NCBI RefSeq assembly: GCF_006636215.1
Contig: NZ_VIFM01000023.1
Span: 1-64,000, forward strand
From: Myxococcus llanfairpwllgwyngyllgogerychwyrndrobwllllantysiliogogogochensis
GTDB taxonomy: Bacteria > Myxococcota > Myxococcia > Myxococcales > Myxococcaceae
Direction: 5' to 3'
DNA length: 64,000 bases
The notes beneath the pieces are model-generated. The model ran no database searches. It had not been told where the DNA came from and worked only from the letters and a program-made list of their open reading frames with translations. Made by a program: the position numbers and the translations under genes. This document shows positions 32,088 to 40,915 of this stretch, in pieces; positions within the stretch are counted from its first letter, which is position 1, and each line of letters starts with the position of its first letter.

Positions 32088-32519
32088 CTACTGCTGTACG
32101 GAGAGGATCCTCCAGCCCGTGACATCGATGGCGTAGGTGGCGCCGATATCCAGCAGCGGAGGCCCGCCGACGTCGCAGACCTCCGGGTTGGGAACGATGC
32201 TGACGAACACGACACCGTGAGGACCCGGCGCGGCCACGACATCGTAGGCCTCGCGGCGAGCGAGGCACTGCTGAAGAGGAGTCGCCGTTCCGGGGAGTTT
32301 GTAGTCCCAGGGCAGGTAGTCCTCCATCGCGAGCTGGATGGCCCTCAGCGTTGTTCCGGGGATGATCTGACGCCCCTCTTCAGGAAACGCGAGCGGGATC
32401 TCGACCTTTGCTGCCTCTGCCTGGGACGCGTGAACAGGGCGAGGAGGGCGTTGGAAGAGAGCGCAGGCGGGCAGGAGGAATACGCCGAACGTCGCGGCCC
32501 ATCCGGGTCGAACCCTCAT
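32088..32519 (-). CDS. Predicted lipoprotein, 143 aa
   Basis: A small exported protein I do not recognise. The N terminus MRVRPGWAATFGVFLLPACA has a charged start, hydrophobic stretch and lipobox LPAC. The mature part has one helix (GTTLRAIQLAMEDYLPWDYK), two cysteines (QQCLARRE; PEVCDVGG) that could form a disulfide, and a beta-rich end (GVVFVSIVPNPEV; TYAIDVTGWRILSV). The ATG at 32519 gives the signal peptide; the longer frame to 32585 does not. It is divergent from the 447-residue gene at 32725 across ~205 bases. Base composition here begins to differ from the flanking genes (more A/T). Confidence 0.65.
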   Translation of the reverse strand: MRVRPGWAATFGVFLLPACALFQRPPRPVHASQAEAAKVEIPLAFPEEGRQIIPGTTLRAIQLAMEDYLPWDYKLPGTATPLQQCLARREAYDVVAAPGPHGVVFVSIVPNPEVCDVGGPPLLDIGATYAIDVTGWRILSVQQ

Positions 32520-32724
32520 GAACGTTCCGTTGAAGGAGCTTCGGCAGCGCTCCCTCTGCGATGGCAGGAGTTGTACTTCTATCATCGCTGGCGCGCAGCG
32601 GCATGCGAGTGCCGCGCCTCTCCTGATTCCGTGAGCGAGCCGAAGGCGTCGGCTGGAGGCATGGACAGAGACTCCGCACGCGTGGCACTACTGCTCGGGG
32701 TGGAGTCCTGGTGGGGGAGTGTGC

Positions 32725-34068
32725 ATGGCTGAGAGCGGCGTGGACAATGACTTCTCCATCAGTGGTGAAGTCGCGCAGTCGGTGGCTCAGCGATTCGTCC
32801 GCGGACTGAGACGAAGGTGGCCCAAGCTCGTGTGTAGCAAGGCTTGGAGAATCCTTTTCGAAGAGGGACGGATCCCGAACCCTTTCCCTCGGTACATCCT
32901 GGTCTCCAAAGACCTGGAGATGCAGAAGTGGGCAAGTGTGGAAGGCGCTGTTCTCGACGAGAACGGTGAGTGCGCCGTCGGCATCTACTTGCTTCCACTC
33001 GTCGATGGTGGCGTCGACATCGATCTCATCACCGCCGAACCTGTCCCTGATGCCTTCACGGAGTTCGTCCTCGGGTGCCTCTGTGCCGCGATTGTCTCTG
33101 GGTATCGACTGAAACAGCTGCGCATGCTTCGGGACCGGGGTCATCTGGTTGCGAATCGATACGCGGTGGAGGTCCCCGCGGAGCCCGTGTGGTTGAAGAC
33201 CGCGATTCGACTCTGCGCGGAGAAACAGTGGCCCGGAGTTGTCGTGGACGAGCATGCCGTCACGGTGGAACCCTTCTGGTCGATGACCGTGTCCACACCG
33301 GAGCCACGGCGGACGACGACCTTCTTCTGTGAAGCCCCGTCACAGGGACGCAGCGGAGTGTTGGTGGGAGTGAAGTTTCCTCCGGGAACCACCCGCGAAT
33401 GGCGCGGTTCCGCCCAGGCCGTGCTGTGTGAAGCCGTGGGGATGTGGCACCGGGTCTTGTTCCGAGGCAGGAAGCCGCCGCACGAAGTCTTCACCGCTCC
33501 ACCGGGAGAGCCTGTCCTGGAGGAGGGTGTGGTGACCTTCCAGGGAACAGGAGGGTCATTCGCGGGCGTGAAGAAGGACACTCCAGTCGCGCAGGAGTTC
33601 CGCCCCATCAACTTCAAGGACTTCTGGGACCGATTGCACCGTGCCGCGGAAGCGTGCCGTCAGCTTGGGGAGATGCTGGTGACGGAGACGCTCCCTCCCT
33701 CCCTGCGCTTCGACTTCAAGGCCGCGGAGTGGCCGCCCGAGAAGGATGGCCGCGTGAAGTTCCTGGGAGGCCGGCTCCTGCGGCCAGAGGCGCTGATGGG
33801 AGTAGAGGAGAAGCAGGCCGCCCGTTATCTCTGGGTAGATGGGAAGGTCCCTGTGTGGGTGAACCTGAAGGTCTGCGGCGTGGACGAGCACCACACGTAC
33901 ATTCAAGTGCTCTTCAATCCCGACCGGCTCACCAACGATGACACGCGCCTGATGTACCAGCAGGAAGGCTATCCACCGTTCTCCACAAGGGGCCCTCCAG
34001 GTGGTGCGCCCGACAGGAAGGTGTCGCTCCCGCCGCGAAAACCCATCAAGAGGAACACCCATGATTGA
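32725..34068 (+). CDS. Unrecognised 447-aa protein paired with a macrodomain gene
   Basis: No family recognised. No signal peptide or membrane helices. The N-terminal half is basic and hydrophobic (RFVRGLRRRWPKLVCSKAWR; FPRYILVSKDLEMQKWASVE), the middle has beta strands (YLLPLVDGGVDIDLITAEPV; VLVGVKFPPGTTREWRGSAQ), and the C-terminal third has a helical patch (FKDFWDRLHRAAEACRQLGE) and a final domain (YLWVDGKVPVWVNLKVCGVD). GGGGGAG precedes the ATG at 32725 by 5 bases. Its stop lies 8 bases inside the macrodomain gene, so the two are co-translated. Codons are visibly less G/C-biased than in neighbours, a possible sign of transfer. The partner suggests a role in nucleotide or ADP-ribose chemistry, but this is a guess. 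Confidence 0.7.
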   Translation: MAESGVDNDFSISGEVAQSVAQRFVRGLRRRWPKLVCSKAWRILFEEGRIPNPFPRYILVSKDLEMQKWASVEGAVLDENGECAVGIYLLPLVDGGVDIDLITAEPVPDAFTEFVLGCLCAAIVSGYRLKQLRMLRDRGHLVANRYAVEVPAEPVWLKTAIRLCAEKQWPGVVVDEHAVTVEPFWSMTVSTPEPRRTTTFFCEAPSQGRSGVLVGVKFPPGTTREWRGSAQAVLCEAVGMWHRVLFRGRKPPHEVFTAPPGEPVLEEGVVTFQGTGGSFAGVKKDTPVAQEFRPINFKDFWDRLHRAAEACRQLGEMLVTETLPPSLRFDFKAAEWPPEKDGRVKFLGGRLLRPEALMGVEEKQAARYLWVDGKVPVWVNLKVCGVDEHHTYIQVLFNPDRLTNDDTRLMYQQEGYPPFSTRGPPGGAPDRKVSLPPRKPIKRNTHD

Positions 34069-34528
34069 ACTCGCCGAAGGCAATCTCCTTCAAGCGGACG
34101 TCCAGGCGCTCATCAACGCCGTCAACACGGAAGGAGTGATGGGTAAGGGCATCGCACTCCAGTTCAAGCGGGCCTTCCCCGCGATGTTCAAGGAGTACGA
34201 ACGCGAGGCGAAGGCAGGTCGCCTCGAGACGGGCCGCGTCCATGTCTTCGACCTGGGAGCGCTGAAGGGCCCTCGGTGGATCATCAACTTCCCGACGAAG
34301 CGGAGCTGGCGCCAGCCTTCACGCCTGGAGTGGATTCGCACGGGCCTCGAGTCCCTCGTCGAGGAGGTCCAACGCCGGGGGATTCAATCACTGGCCGTCC
34401 CCGCCCTGGGCTGCGGAAACGGAGGCCTGGCGTGGACGGAGGTCTTCCCCCTCATCCAGGAGTCCTTCGCGCGAATCCCCTCCGTTCGGGTGCTCGTCTA
34501 TCCCCCGGCTGACGCACCCGTCCCCTGA
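34061..34528 (+). CDS. DarG-like macrodomain protein
   Basis: A 155-residue macrodomain. Signature segments: LLQADVQALINAVNTEGVMG (ADP-ribose adenine/ribose contacts), GKGIALQFKRAFPAMFKEYE (phosphate loop), RWIINFPTKRSWRQPSRLEW and AVPALGCGNGGLAWTEV. These match the DarG/DNA ADP-ribosyl-glycohydrolase subgroup, whose members remove ADP-ribose from DNA added by the DarT toxin. DarG normally has an extra C-terminal domain, absent here, and no DarT gene is adjacent; the upstream overlapping partner is unrelated to DarT as far as I can see. Role: possibly an antitoxin or de-ADP-ribosylating enzyme. ATG at 34061. Confidence 0.85.
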   Translation: MIELAEGNLLQADVQALINAVNTEGVMGKGIALQFKRAFPAMFKEYEREAKAGRLETGRVHVFDLGALKGPRWIINFPTKRSWRQPSRLEWIRTGLESLVEEVQRRGIQSLAVPALGCGNGGLAWTEVFPLIQESFARIPSVRVLVYPPADAPVP

Positions 34529-34568
34529 GGCCCCGCGCGGCCCTTCGTGTCGGACCAGAGCCAGCCCC

Positions 34569-35585
34569 TCAGTTCTTCGCCCCGCTCCCCCGCGCCTCAT
34601 TCAGCGCGCTCAAATCCACCAGCCCGTTGATGTCCGAGGTGGGGATGAAGCCCAGCTCCTGCGCATGCTTCGCGGCGGTGCTCAGCGCAGTGGGCACCGG
34701 GTCCAGACTCGGCTCCAGTCGTGAGAACGCACCCTGCAGAATCGCCGGCTGCAATGGCTTCTGCGTCAGCTTCCCGAACGCCTGGTTCACCTCCGCCGTG
34801 AAGCCCTTCGGGTTCTGCTGCCACCGCTCGGTCAGCTTCACGTGCGCGCGCAGCAGCGCCACGATGCGCGGACGCTGCGTCTCCAACACCTTGCGCGTCG
34901 TCACTATCACCGTGGTGGGAAAGCGCCCCTCCGGCCACAGCGTCTTCTCATCCACGAGAATCTGCCCGCCGCCCTCCGGCTCCAGCAGCATCCGCGTGCC
35001 CCAGGGCTCCGGCACCCACGCGCCCTCGATTCCTCCCCGCAGGTACTGCACCAGGATGTCCGAGTTCGTCAGCGGCACAATCTGCACGTCACCCTGTCCA
35101 TCCAGGTTCGTGCTCAAGCCCTGTTGCTTCAGCCAGTGGCGCAGCGCGATGTCCTGCGTGTTGCCAAGCTGGGGCGTCGCGATTTTCTTCCCCTTCAGCT
35201 CCGCCGCCGACTTCGCCGTGCGCGTCACCAGCACCGCCCCGCCATTCACCGCGCCCGCGATGATGCGCAGGTCCTTGCCTGCCTTGAGGTACGTGTTGAT
35301 GGCGGGCCCCGTGCCCACATACGACACGTCCAGCGAGCCGCCCACCAGCGCCTCCATGGCCGCGGGCCCCGCGTTGAACTGCTTCACCTCCAGCTTCCCC
35401 ACGCCAGGCTCCGCCGCGAAGGCGCCCTCCGCGTTGCCCACCAGCGCCTGCGCATGCGTGATGTTGGGGAAGAACCCCATGCGCAAGGGCGCGTCGGCAC
35501 CGCCAGACGCGTCACGCTTGCAACCGACCCCCAGCCCCGCGAGGCCAGCGAGAACAAGGACAGCCAGGGAACGAAAGGCGCGCAT
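34569..35585 (-). CDS. ABC transporter substrate-binding lipoprotein (sulfonate/taurine/nitrate type)
   Basis: A 338-residue SsuA/TauA-like binding protein. The signal peptide MRAFRSLAVLVLAGLAGLGVG ends before the lipid Cys. The mature protein opens with LRMGFFPNITHAQALVGNAE, the usual first strand and binding-loop region, and has GSLDVSYVGTGPAINTYLKA and GGIEGAWVPEPWGTRMLLEP, hallmarks of this family of periplasmic NMT1/THI5-like binding proteins. Ligand could be a sulfonate, nitrate or a related small molecule. The ATG at 35585 fits the signal peptide; an upstream extension is not signal-like. First gene product in order of function; permease and ATPase follow on the same strand. Confidence 0.9.
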   Translation of the reverse strand: MRAFRSLAVLVLAGLAGLGVGCKRDASGGADAPLRMGFFPNITHAQALVGNAEGAFAAEPGVGKLEVKQFNAGPAAMEALVGGSLDVSYVGTGPAINTYLKAGKDLRIIAGAVNGGAVLVTRTAKSAAELKGKKIATPQLGNTQDIALRHWLKQQGLSTNLDGQGDVQIVPLTNSDILVQYLRGGIEGAWVPEPWGTRMLLEPEGGGQILVDEKTLWPEGRFPTTVIVTTRKVLETQRPRIVALLRAHVKLTERWQQNPKGFTAEVNQAFGKLTQKPLQPAILQGAFSRLEPSLDPVPTALSTAAKHAQELGFIPTSDINGLVDLSALNEARGSGAKN

Positions 35586-35665
35586 AGGCACCCAAGAGTG
35601 GGACGGCGGGACGGGTTGGCAACGGGTGTCGAAACACAAGCGTCGGGCGCTTCACGTCCCACGCC

Positions 35666-36445
35666 TCACAGCGTGCCTTCCAGCCCCCACCGACGCCGCA
35701 ACCGCCCCTCCACCGTCTGGAAGAAGACACGGTCCACGGTGATGCCGATGAGGATGATGGCCACCATCACCGCCATCACTTGAGGAACGTCCATCAGCTC
35801 GCGACCCACCGTGAGCAGCTGTCCCAGGCCCCCCGAGACGAACAACAGCTCGCCGGCCAGCAGCGCGCGCCACGCGAAGCTCCACCCCAGCTTGAGCCCC
35901 GTGACGATGCCCGGCAGCGCCGCCGGCAACAACACGCCGAACTGGAAGCGCAGGCCGCGAACGCCCAGCGTGCTGGCCACTCGCAACAGCTGCGGGTCCA
36001 CGCCCTGCACGCTGTCCTCCGTGGCGATGGCGATGCCCAGCACACTGCCCATCACCACGACGAAGAGGATGGACGTGTCCGTCAGCCCGAACCACAGGAG
36101 CGCCAGCGGCAGCCAGCAGATGGACGGCAGCGCCTGCAGCCCCATCACCACCGGCTTCACCGCGTTGCGGAAGAAGGCCAGCCGCGCCATCAACAGGCCC
36201 AGGGGAACGCCGATGGCCACCGACATCAGATAGGCACGGCCCAGTCGCCCCAGGGAGCGCAGCGTGGCATCCAACAGCCGCCCGTCGACCGCCATGCTCC
36301 ACAGGCTCTTGGCCACCGTCACCGGCCCGGGGAAGAGGTACGGAGACCAGACCCCCAGCCGGGACAGGCCCTCCCAGGCGCCCAGCAGCAACAGCATCAA
36401 GCCCAGCTTCTGCCCGTAGTTCTTCAAGGGGGCATCGCGCTTCAT
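35666..36445 (-). CDS. ABC transporter permease (SsuC/TauC type)
   Basis: A 259-residue integral membrane protein with about six helices. N-terminal QKLGLMLLLLGAWEGLSRLG leads to the periplasmic loop WSPYLFPGPVTVAKSLW, typical of SsuC/TauC. The EAA-type coupling loop is seen at ASTLGVRGLRFQFGVLLPAA followed by LPGIVTGLKLGWSFAWRALL. Works with the neighbouring binding protein and ATPase. It overlaps neither neighbour: 80 bases separate it from the binding-protein gene and 3 bases from the ATPase gene, so the order of translation is ATPase, permease, binding protein. Confidence 0.92.
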   Translation of the reverse strand: MKRDAPLKNYGQKLGLMLLLLGAWEGLSRLGVWSPYLFPGPVTVAKSLWSMAVDGRLLDATLRSLGRLGRAYLMSVAIGVPLGLLMARLAFFRNAVKPVVMGLQALPSICWLPLALLWFGLTDTSILFVVVMGSVLGIAIATEDSVQGVDPQLLRVASTLGVRGLRFQFGVLLPAALPGIVTGLKLGWSFAWRALLAGELLFVSGGLGQLLTVGRELMDVPQVMAVMVAIILIGITVDRVFFQTVEGRLRRRWGLEGTL

Positions 36446-36448
36446 GGC

Positions 36449-37360
36449 TCACCTCACGGGCCGAGTCAGTCCCGACGCGGGCAGCGTGTGGGTCGACGCC
36501 GTCGTGGACGCGGTTGCCCGCGGCGGTGTCGCTTCCGGCAGGGTGTTTCGTTCCACCTCGCGCAAGAGGCCCTGGACATGGCGGACCATCTCCGTGAGCG
36601 CCGCGTCCTCCGGGTGTCGCGGCATGGGCAGGTGGACCTCCAAGTCCCTCACGATGCGCCCCGGCCGCGGCGCCATCAGGACGACGCGGGTGCCCAGCAT
36701 CAGCGCCTCGTGCACGTCGTGCGTGACGAACACAATCGTCTTGTGGGTGCGCATCCAGATGGACTGAAGCATCTCCTGCATGTGGATGCGCGTCTGCGCG
36801 TCCAGCGAGCCGAAGGGCTCGTCCATGAGCAGCACCGTCGGGTCCACCGCGAGCGCTCGGGCCAGGCTGGCGCGCATCTTCATGCCGCCGGAGAGCTGGT
36901 GCGGCAGCGTCTCCTCGAAGCCCTGGAGCTGCACGCGGCGGATGTATTGGTCCGCGCGCTCCTTGCGTTGGGAGCGCGGCACGCCTCGCGCGGCCAGGGC
37001 GAAGGTGATGTTTCCGCGCACCGTGAGCCACGGGAAGAGGGCCGCCTCCTGGAACATCAGGAGCCTGTCCGGCCCCGGGCCTCGGATGCGTTGTCCATCA
37101 ATGGACACCGTGCCGCCGGTGGGCTGCACATGACCCGCCAGCGCGTAGAGCAGCGTGGACTTGCCGCAGCCCGAAGGCCCCAGAAGGCAGACGAGCTCCC
37201 CCGAGCGGACGTTCAGGTCCACGTCCTGGAGCGCCACGACCTTGTTGGCGTAGCGGTGGCCCAGCTGGGTGACGGAGATTTTCGCGTGGTCGGCCTCCAC
37301 GTGCGCTGGCCGGAGCAGGCGCAGCGAGCTTCGCCATCGGCCAAGGAGGGCACGCAGCAT
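36449..37360 (-). CDS. ABC transporter ATP-binding protein (SsuB/TauB type)
   Basis: A 303-residue ATPase. Walker A LLGPSGCGKSTLLYALAG, Q-loop LLMFQEAALFPWLTV, signature LSGGMKMRASLARALA, Walker B LLMDEPFGSLDAQTR and the His loop VFVTHDVHEALML are all present. The first ~30 residues (RWRSSLRLLRPAHVEADHAK) are unusual for the family; a GTG within them (HVEAD region) could be the real start. The ATG at 37360 has no strong SD. The C-terminal ~40 residues are a Thr/Ala/Pro-rich tail. First gene of the three-gene transport operon; the region 37361-37615 holds the divergent promoters for this operon and the kinase gene. Confidence 0.9.
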   Translation of the reverse strand: MLRALLGRWRSSLRLLRPAHVEADHAKISVTQLGHRYANKVVALQDVDLNVRSGELVCLLGPSGCGKSTLLYALAGHVQPTGGTVSIDGQRIRGPGPDRLLMFQEAALFPWLTVRGNITFALAARGVPRSQRKERADQYIRRVQLQGFEETLPHQLSGGMKMRASLARALAVDPTVLLMDEPFGSLDAQTRIHMQEMLQSIWMRTHKTIVFVTHDVHEALMLGTRVVLMAPRPGRIVRDLEVHLPMPRHPEDAALTEMVRHVQGLLREVERNTLPEATPPRATASTTASTHTLPASGLTRPVR

Positions 37361-37615
37361 CGGCCACAAACTAGGCACATGTGGGCAGGGCGGAAGGGGG
37401 TGGCGAGCCGCTTCGAGAGCGCTCGCCATCCTGCTTCCTCGTCCAGCAACCAGGGAGGCCCGGTGCTTGGACGTGGGTACAAGCACTTCGTGACCTCGGC
37501 TTCTGAAACGTAGGGACTCCGGAGGCGCTTGCTTCCGGTGCCCGCCCGGCTGTCCCGGACCGGAGGGCAGGTGTGGGGGTTCCCTTGGAGAGAGACCTGG
37601 GGGAATCTCCCGCCA

Positions 37616-39304
37616 ATGCACCTGGGGAAATACGAACTCGTCCGCAAGCTGGCGACCGGAGGCATGGCGGAGGTGTTCCTGGCGAAGGCGGCCGGGCCCG
37701 GGGGCTTCGAGAAGACGCTGGTGCTCAAGCGCATCCTCCCGCATCTGGCGGAGGACCCGTCCTTCGTGGAGATGTTCCTCGGCGAAGCGCGGCTCGTCGC
37801 GGGGCTCAACCACCCGAACGTCGTCCAGATTTTCGACTTCGGTGAAGCCGAGGGCAGCTACTTCCTGACGATGGAGCTCATCGACGGGCCCAACCTGCGG
37901 CGCTGGCAGCGACAGGCCGCGACGCGGGGGCAGCCGCTGGCCCCCGGCATCTGCGCCAAGGTCGTGGCGCAGGCGGCGGAGGGCCTCGCCTTCGCGCATG
38001 AGTTCGCGGACCCGACGACGGGCCAGCCGCTCGGGTTGATTCACCGCGACGTGAGCCCGGACAACATCCTGGTGTCCCGGCAGGGCGCGGTGAAGGTGGT
38101 GGACTTCGGCATCGCCAAGGTGGCGGGACAAAAGCACCGCACGCAGACCGGCATCGTGAAGGGCAAGGTCGCGTACATGCCGCCCGAGCAGGTGCGTGCG
38201 GACCCGCTGGACCGGCGCGTGGATGTGTATGCGTTGGGCGTGGTGCTGTACGAGCTGCTCACGGGACGTCTGCCCTTCGATGGGCCCTCGGAGCTGGCGA
38301 TGATGCAGGCCATCGTCTCGAGCGAACCGGTGCCCGTGAGCCGTCATCGCAAGGATGTTCCCAGCGCCCTTCAAGCCATCATCACCCGGGCGCTGCACAA
38401 GGACCGCGAGGACCGCTACGCGGACTGTCGCGCGCTTCATGCGGACCTGGAGCGCTTCGTGTTGTCCCTGGGCGAGCCGGTGGGCGCGTATCAGATTGCC
38501 CAGGCCGTCGGGCAGGTGGTGGAGGAGCGCCTCGTTCCGACGCCCGCGCCGATGTCGTCTCGGCCCGAGCTTCGGGACGCTCGGGTGGAGACGCCCGAGC
38601 GCACGGTGCCCTCCGGTCCCTCGCGAAGGCAGCACGCCGAGACGCCGGACGTGCCCGCTCCGGCGGTGTTCGAGCAGGAGACGGAGCAGCGTCCTCGGTC
38701 GGAGGCGGGCGCCGCGAGGAAGAAGAGGCTCGTGCCGGTGGCGCTCGTGGGTGCGGCGCTGCTCGTCGCGGGGGGTGGTTACGCGCTGCTCGGAGGAACT
38801 CCGCCCCCTGTGCCCCAGGCTCAGCCGGGAGCGGCGACGCAGGCACCAGGGGCTCCCGCGCTCGTGGCCGCCGCGCCGCCCACGGTCCCCGTGGACACGA
38901 AGGGCACGAAGGGCGTGGAGGAGAAGCCGGACGAGGCCGAGCTGGAGGCCCAACTCGCGGTGAAGCGGGAGCAGGACGAAGGGACCCCCGACACAGACGA
39001 CTTCGACCTGCTCTCGCCCGTGGTGCCTCCCGCGAGTGACAAGCATGTGGAGAGCAAGGAGCCCGCGTCACCAGCGGTGAAGCGCGCGCTGGGCTCGGTG
39101 GAGTTTCGCATCCGCCCCTATGCCGTCGTGTATCTCGACAAAAGGCTGCTGGGCGAAACACCGCTCGCCGTCATCGACGTCCCAGCGGGCGTCCATACCG
39201 TGACGGCCGTCAACCCGCGATTGGGGAAGAAGGTGACGCGCAGCTTCGAGGTGAAGGCGGGCGTGGCCAATGTCTTCAAGCTCAATCTGTTGCAGGAGGA
39301 CTGA
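37616..39304 (+). CDS. Membrane Ser/Thr protein kinase with C-terminal PEGA domain
   Basis: A 562-residue Hanks-type kinase. Residues ~5-275 are the kinase: [19 protein letters not shown] (Gly loop), VLKRIL (Lys), [14 protein letters not shown] with catalytic Asp145, [11 protein letters not shown] (DFG) and [14 protein letters not shown] Pro/Ala linker (~300-380) with [20 protein letters not shown] marks a single membrane helix at ~380-400. The extracytoplasmic part ends in a PEGA module ([20 protein letters not shown]...[20 protein letters not shown]), thought to bind cell-surface or periplasmic ligands. HRDVSPDN and this layout are common in myxobacterial kinases. The ATG at 37616 directly precedes the kinase fold. 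Confidence 0.92.
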   Translation: MHLGKYELVRKLATGGMAEVFLAKAAGPGGFEKTLVLKRILPHLAEDPSFVEMFLGEARLVAGLNHPNVVQIFDFGEAEGSYFLTMELIDGPNLRRWQRQAATRGQPLAPGICAKVVAQAAEGLAFAHEFADPTTGQPLGLIHRDVSPDNILVSRQGAVKVVDFGIAKVAGQKHRTQTGIVKGKVAYMPPEQVRADPLDRRVDVYALGVVLYELLTGRLPFDGPSELAMMQAIVSSEPVPVSRHRKDVPSALQAIITRALHKDREDRYADCRALHADLERFVLSLGEPVGAYQIAQAVGQVVEERLVPTPAPMSSRPELRDARVETPERTVPSGPSRRQHAETPDVPAPAVFEQETEQRPRSEAGAARKKRLVPVALVGAALLVAGGGYALLGGTPPPVPQAQPGAATQAPGAPALVAAAPPTVPVDTKGTKGVEEKPDEAELEAQLAVKREQDEGTPDTDDFDLLSPVVPPASDKHVESKEPASPAVKRALGSVEFRIRPYAVVYLDKRLLGETPLAVIDVPAGVHTVTAVNPRLGKKVTRSFEVKAGVANVFKLNLLQED

Positions 39305-39345
39305 GCCGAGATTCATCCCGCGTGGCGGGCGGCGGGACGGAGCGC

Positions 39346-40050
39346 TTACGGCTCATCTTTCGCGGCGGCGGTGGGCTCGGGCTGCTCGGGTGGCGGAGTC
39401 GCGGGCTTGTCTTTCGGGCCCATCACCGTGTCCAGCGCGGAGCCCAGCGCCGAGCCGACATTCTTTCCCAGCGAGGAGCCCGCGGCGCCCAGGCGCGAAC
39501 GCAAGCCTGGCTTCGACTCGTGGATGGGCAGCGGCTTCGGCTCGGGCGTGGCGTCCGCCTGCTTCTCCACTGGCGCGACGGCTTTCGGCTCCTCGACGAC
39601 GGGAGGTGGTGCCTCCACGGGTGCGGCCTTCGCGGACTCGGTGCCCTGCTTGAGCTGCACCTGCTTGCGCACCGACTCGAAGTCCCGCTCCACCTTGGGC
39701 GCCGCCGCGACAGGCAGCTTTGCCAGGGGCCGCAGTGTGAGGCCGGTGCGGAACTCCTCCAGCGCCTGCTTCCTGCGGCCCAGGTCCGCGAGCACCAGCC
39801 CGCGATAGAGCGCCACCTCCACCTGCTCGTCGGTGGTGGACGCGACCTGCTTCGCCTGCGTCAGCCAGTTGAGGGCCTTCTCGTACTCCAGCGACTCGTA
39901 CAGCGTCCCCGCGCGCTCGATGCGGTGGCGGAAGAGCCCCGAAGGGTCTTCGGCCTCAGGGGGATTCGCGGTGGCCAGTCCCGGCGCGAGCCAGGCGCAC
40001 AGCACCACCACCCAGGCCCCCCAGCTTCTCGGGTTCGTCGAAGCTTCCAT
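39346..40050 (-). CDS. Exported TPR-like protein, 234 aa
   Basis: The N terminus (SWGAWVVVLCAWLAPGLATA) is a signal peptide. The mature part has helical repeats of TPR type (AGTLYESLEYEKALNWLTQA; EVALYRGLVLADLGRRKQAL; EEFRTGLTLRPLAKLP). A Pro/Ala/Glu-rich tail with a helical GAAGSSLGKNVGSALGSALD patch follows. It faces the kinase gene tail-to-tail (41 bases apart; the inverted words TGAGCCG and CGGCTCA flank the junction). The ATG at 40050 has only a weak SD. Predicted periplasmic scaffold; its pairing with the PEGA-kinase may be coincidental. Confidence 0.7.
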   Translation of the reverse strand: MEASTNPRSWGAWVVVLCAWLAPGLATANPPEAEDPSGLFRHRIERAGTLYESLEYEKALNWLTQAKQVASTTDEQVEVALYRGLVLADLGRRKQALEEFRTGLTLRPLAKLPVAAAPKVERDFESVRKQVQLKQGTESAKAAPVEAPPPVVEEPKAVAPVEKQADATPEPKPLPIHESKPGLRSRLGAAGSSLGKNVGSALGSALDTVMGPKDKPATPPPEQPEPTAAAKDEP

Positions 40051-40160
40051 GTCTGGCAAAGCTAGCACGGAGGCCGTGGACAGGAATCCACCCCCTGGGG
40101 CGGCAAGCCCACGGGACACGCGCTGGATGTCTGGGGTTGACCAGGTGCGGAGTGACCGTG

Positions 40161-40745
40161 TCAGGCCGCTGAAGTCTGAGCGGACCGCTCGGCGCGGCGG
40201 TGGGTCCGCGTGCGCCACGCCAGCCACAGGCTGAAGATGAACAGCGCCACGCCCACGCCGGTGAAGGCGCCGCCCACGCGCAGGGACGCGCGCCGGTCAT
40301 CCCGGGTCACCTCCAGCGGTCCCGCGCCCGGCGCGGCGAGGTAGCGCTCCACCTGCTCCTTCACGGCGGTGGCCTCGCCCTCCTCGGTGGCCCACTGCGC
40401 GAAGAGGGGCAGCTTGCCCTGCGTCGTCTCCAACTGGGGTCGGAAGATGGGCACGGACGCGCGGCGGGCGCTGCGGCTGCGCTCCACCTTGACGGCCTGA
40501 ATCGCGTCCAGCGGCAGCGTGGCCAAAGGCTCGCGCGTGAGCCACCCGGAGCGAGTGAGGGTGCAGGGCCCACCCGGCTCACAGCGGAGGTCCATCCGCG
40601 ACTTTCCGTCCAGGAGCCACAGGCCGAACACCAGGAAGGGCAGGGCGAGGAGGAGGAAGGCCGCGGTGCCAATGGCCGTGGAGCGGCTGGCGAGGGGCGT
40701 GTCGTCGGTGGGGGCAGCGGGAAGGGGCTCGCTCACGGTCACCAC
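40161..40745 (-). CDS. Two-helix membrane protein, 194 aa
   Basis: A transmembrane helix near residues 23-46 (IGTAAFLLLALPFLVFGLWL) and another near 158-180 (GGAFTGVGVALFIFSLWLAW) flank a ~110-residue external region with beta character (MDLRCEPGGPCTLTRSGWLT; FRPQLETTQGKLPLFAQWAT; VKEQVERYLAAPGAGPLEVT). No family recognised. The start is a GTG (40745, 40742 or 40736 are all possible); no clear SD. It has no obvious operon partner: the TPR gene lies 110 bases downstream, the glucose dehydrogenase gene is divergent. Confidence 0.65.
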   Translation of the reverse strand: MVTVSEPLPAAPTDDTPLASRSTAIGTAAFLLLALPFLVFGLWLLDGKSRMDLRCEPGGPCTLTRSGWLTREPLATLPLDAIQAVKVERSRSARRASVPIFRPQLETTQGKLPLFAQWATEEGEATAVKEQVERYLAAPGAGPLEVTRDDRRASLRVGGAFTGVGVALFIFSLWLAWRTRTHRRAERSAQTSAA

Positions 40746-40915
40746 TCATAGACCGGGCGCCTCCGGCTGGCAGCGGTTTCGTGCACTCGTCGACAGCCGC
40801 CCCCGGTCAGCGGGCGACCGGGCGCTGTGTACCCCCCAACCCTTGACCCTGGTGTCCCAGCCGCGCGGTGAACACCTCAACCAGGATTCGGCACTCGAAT
40901 GGGCAGGAGCCGCGC

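Noticed and set aside
34061-34528. DarTG toxin-antitoxin system.
   Set aside because: Macrodomain matches DarG, but no DarT-like gene is adjacent and the DarG C-terminal domain is absent; reported as an open question instead.
36449-39046. Extension of the ABC ATPase frame upstream for over 560 codons.
   Set aside because: The upstream part is antisense to the Ser/Thr kinase gene and has no domain; the ATPase begins near 37360.
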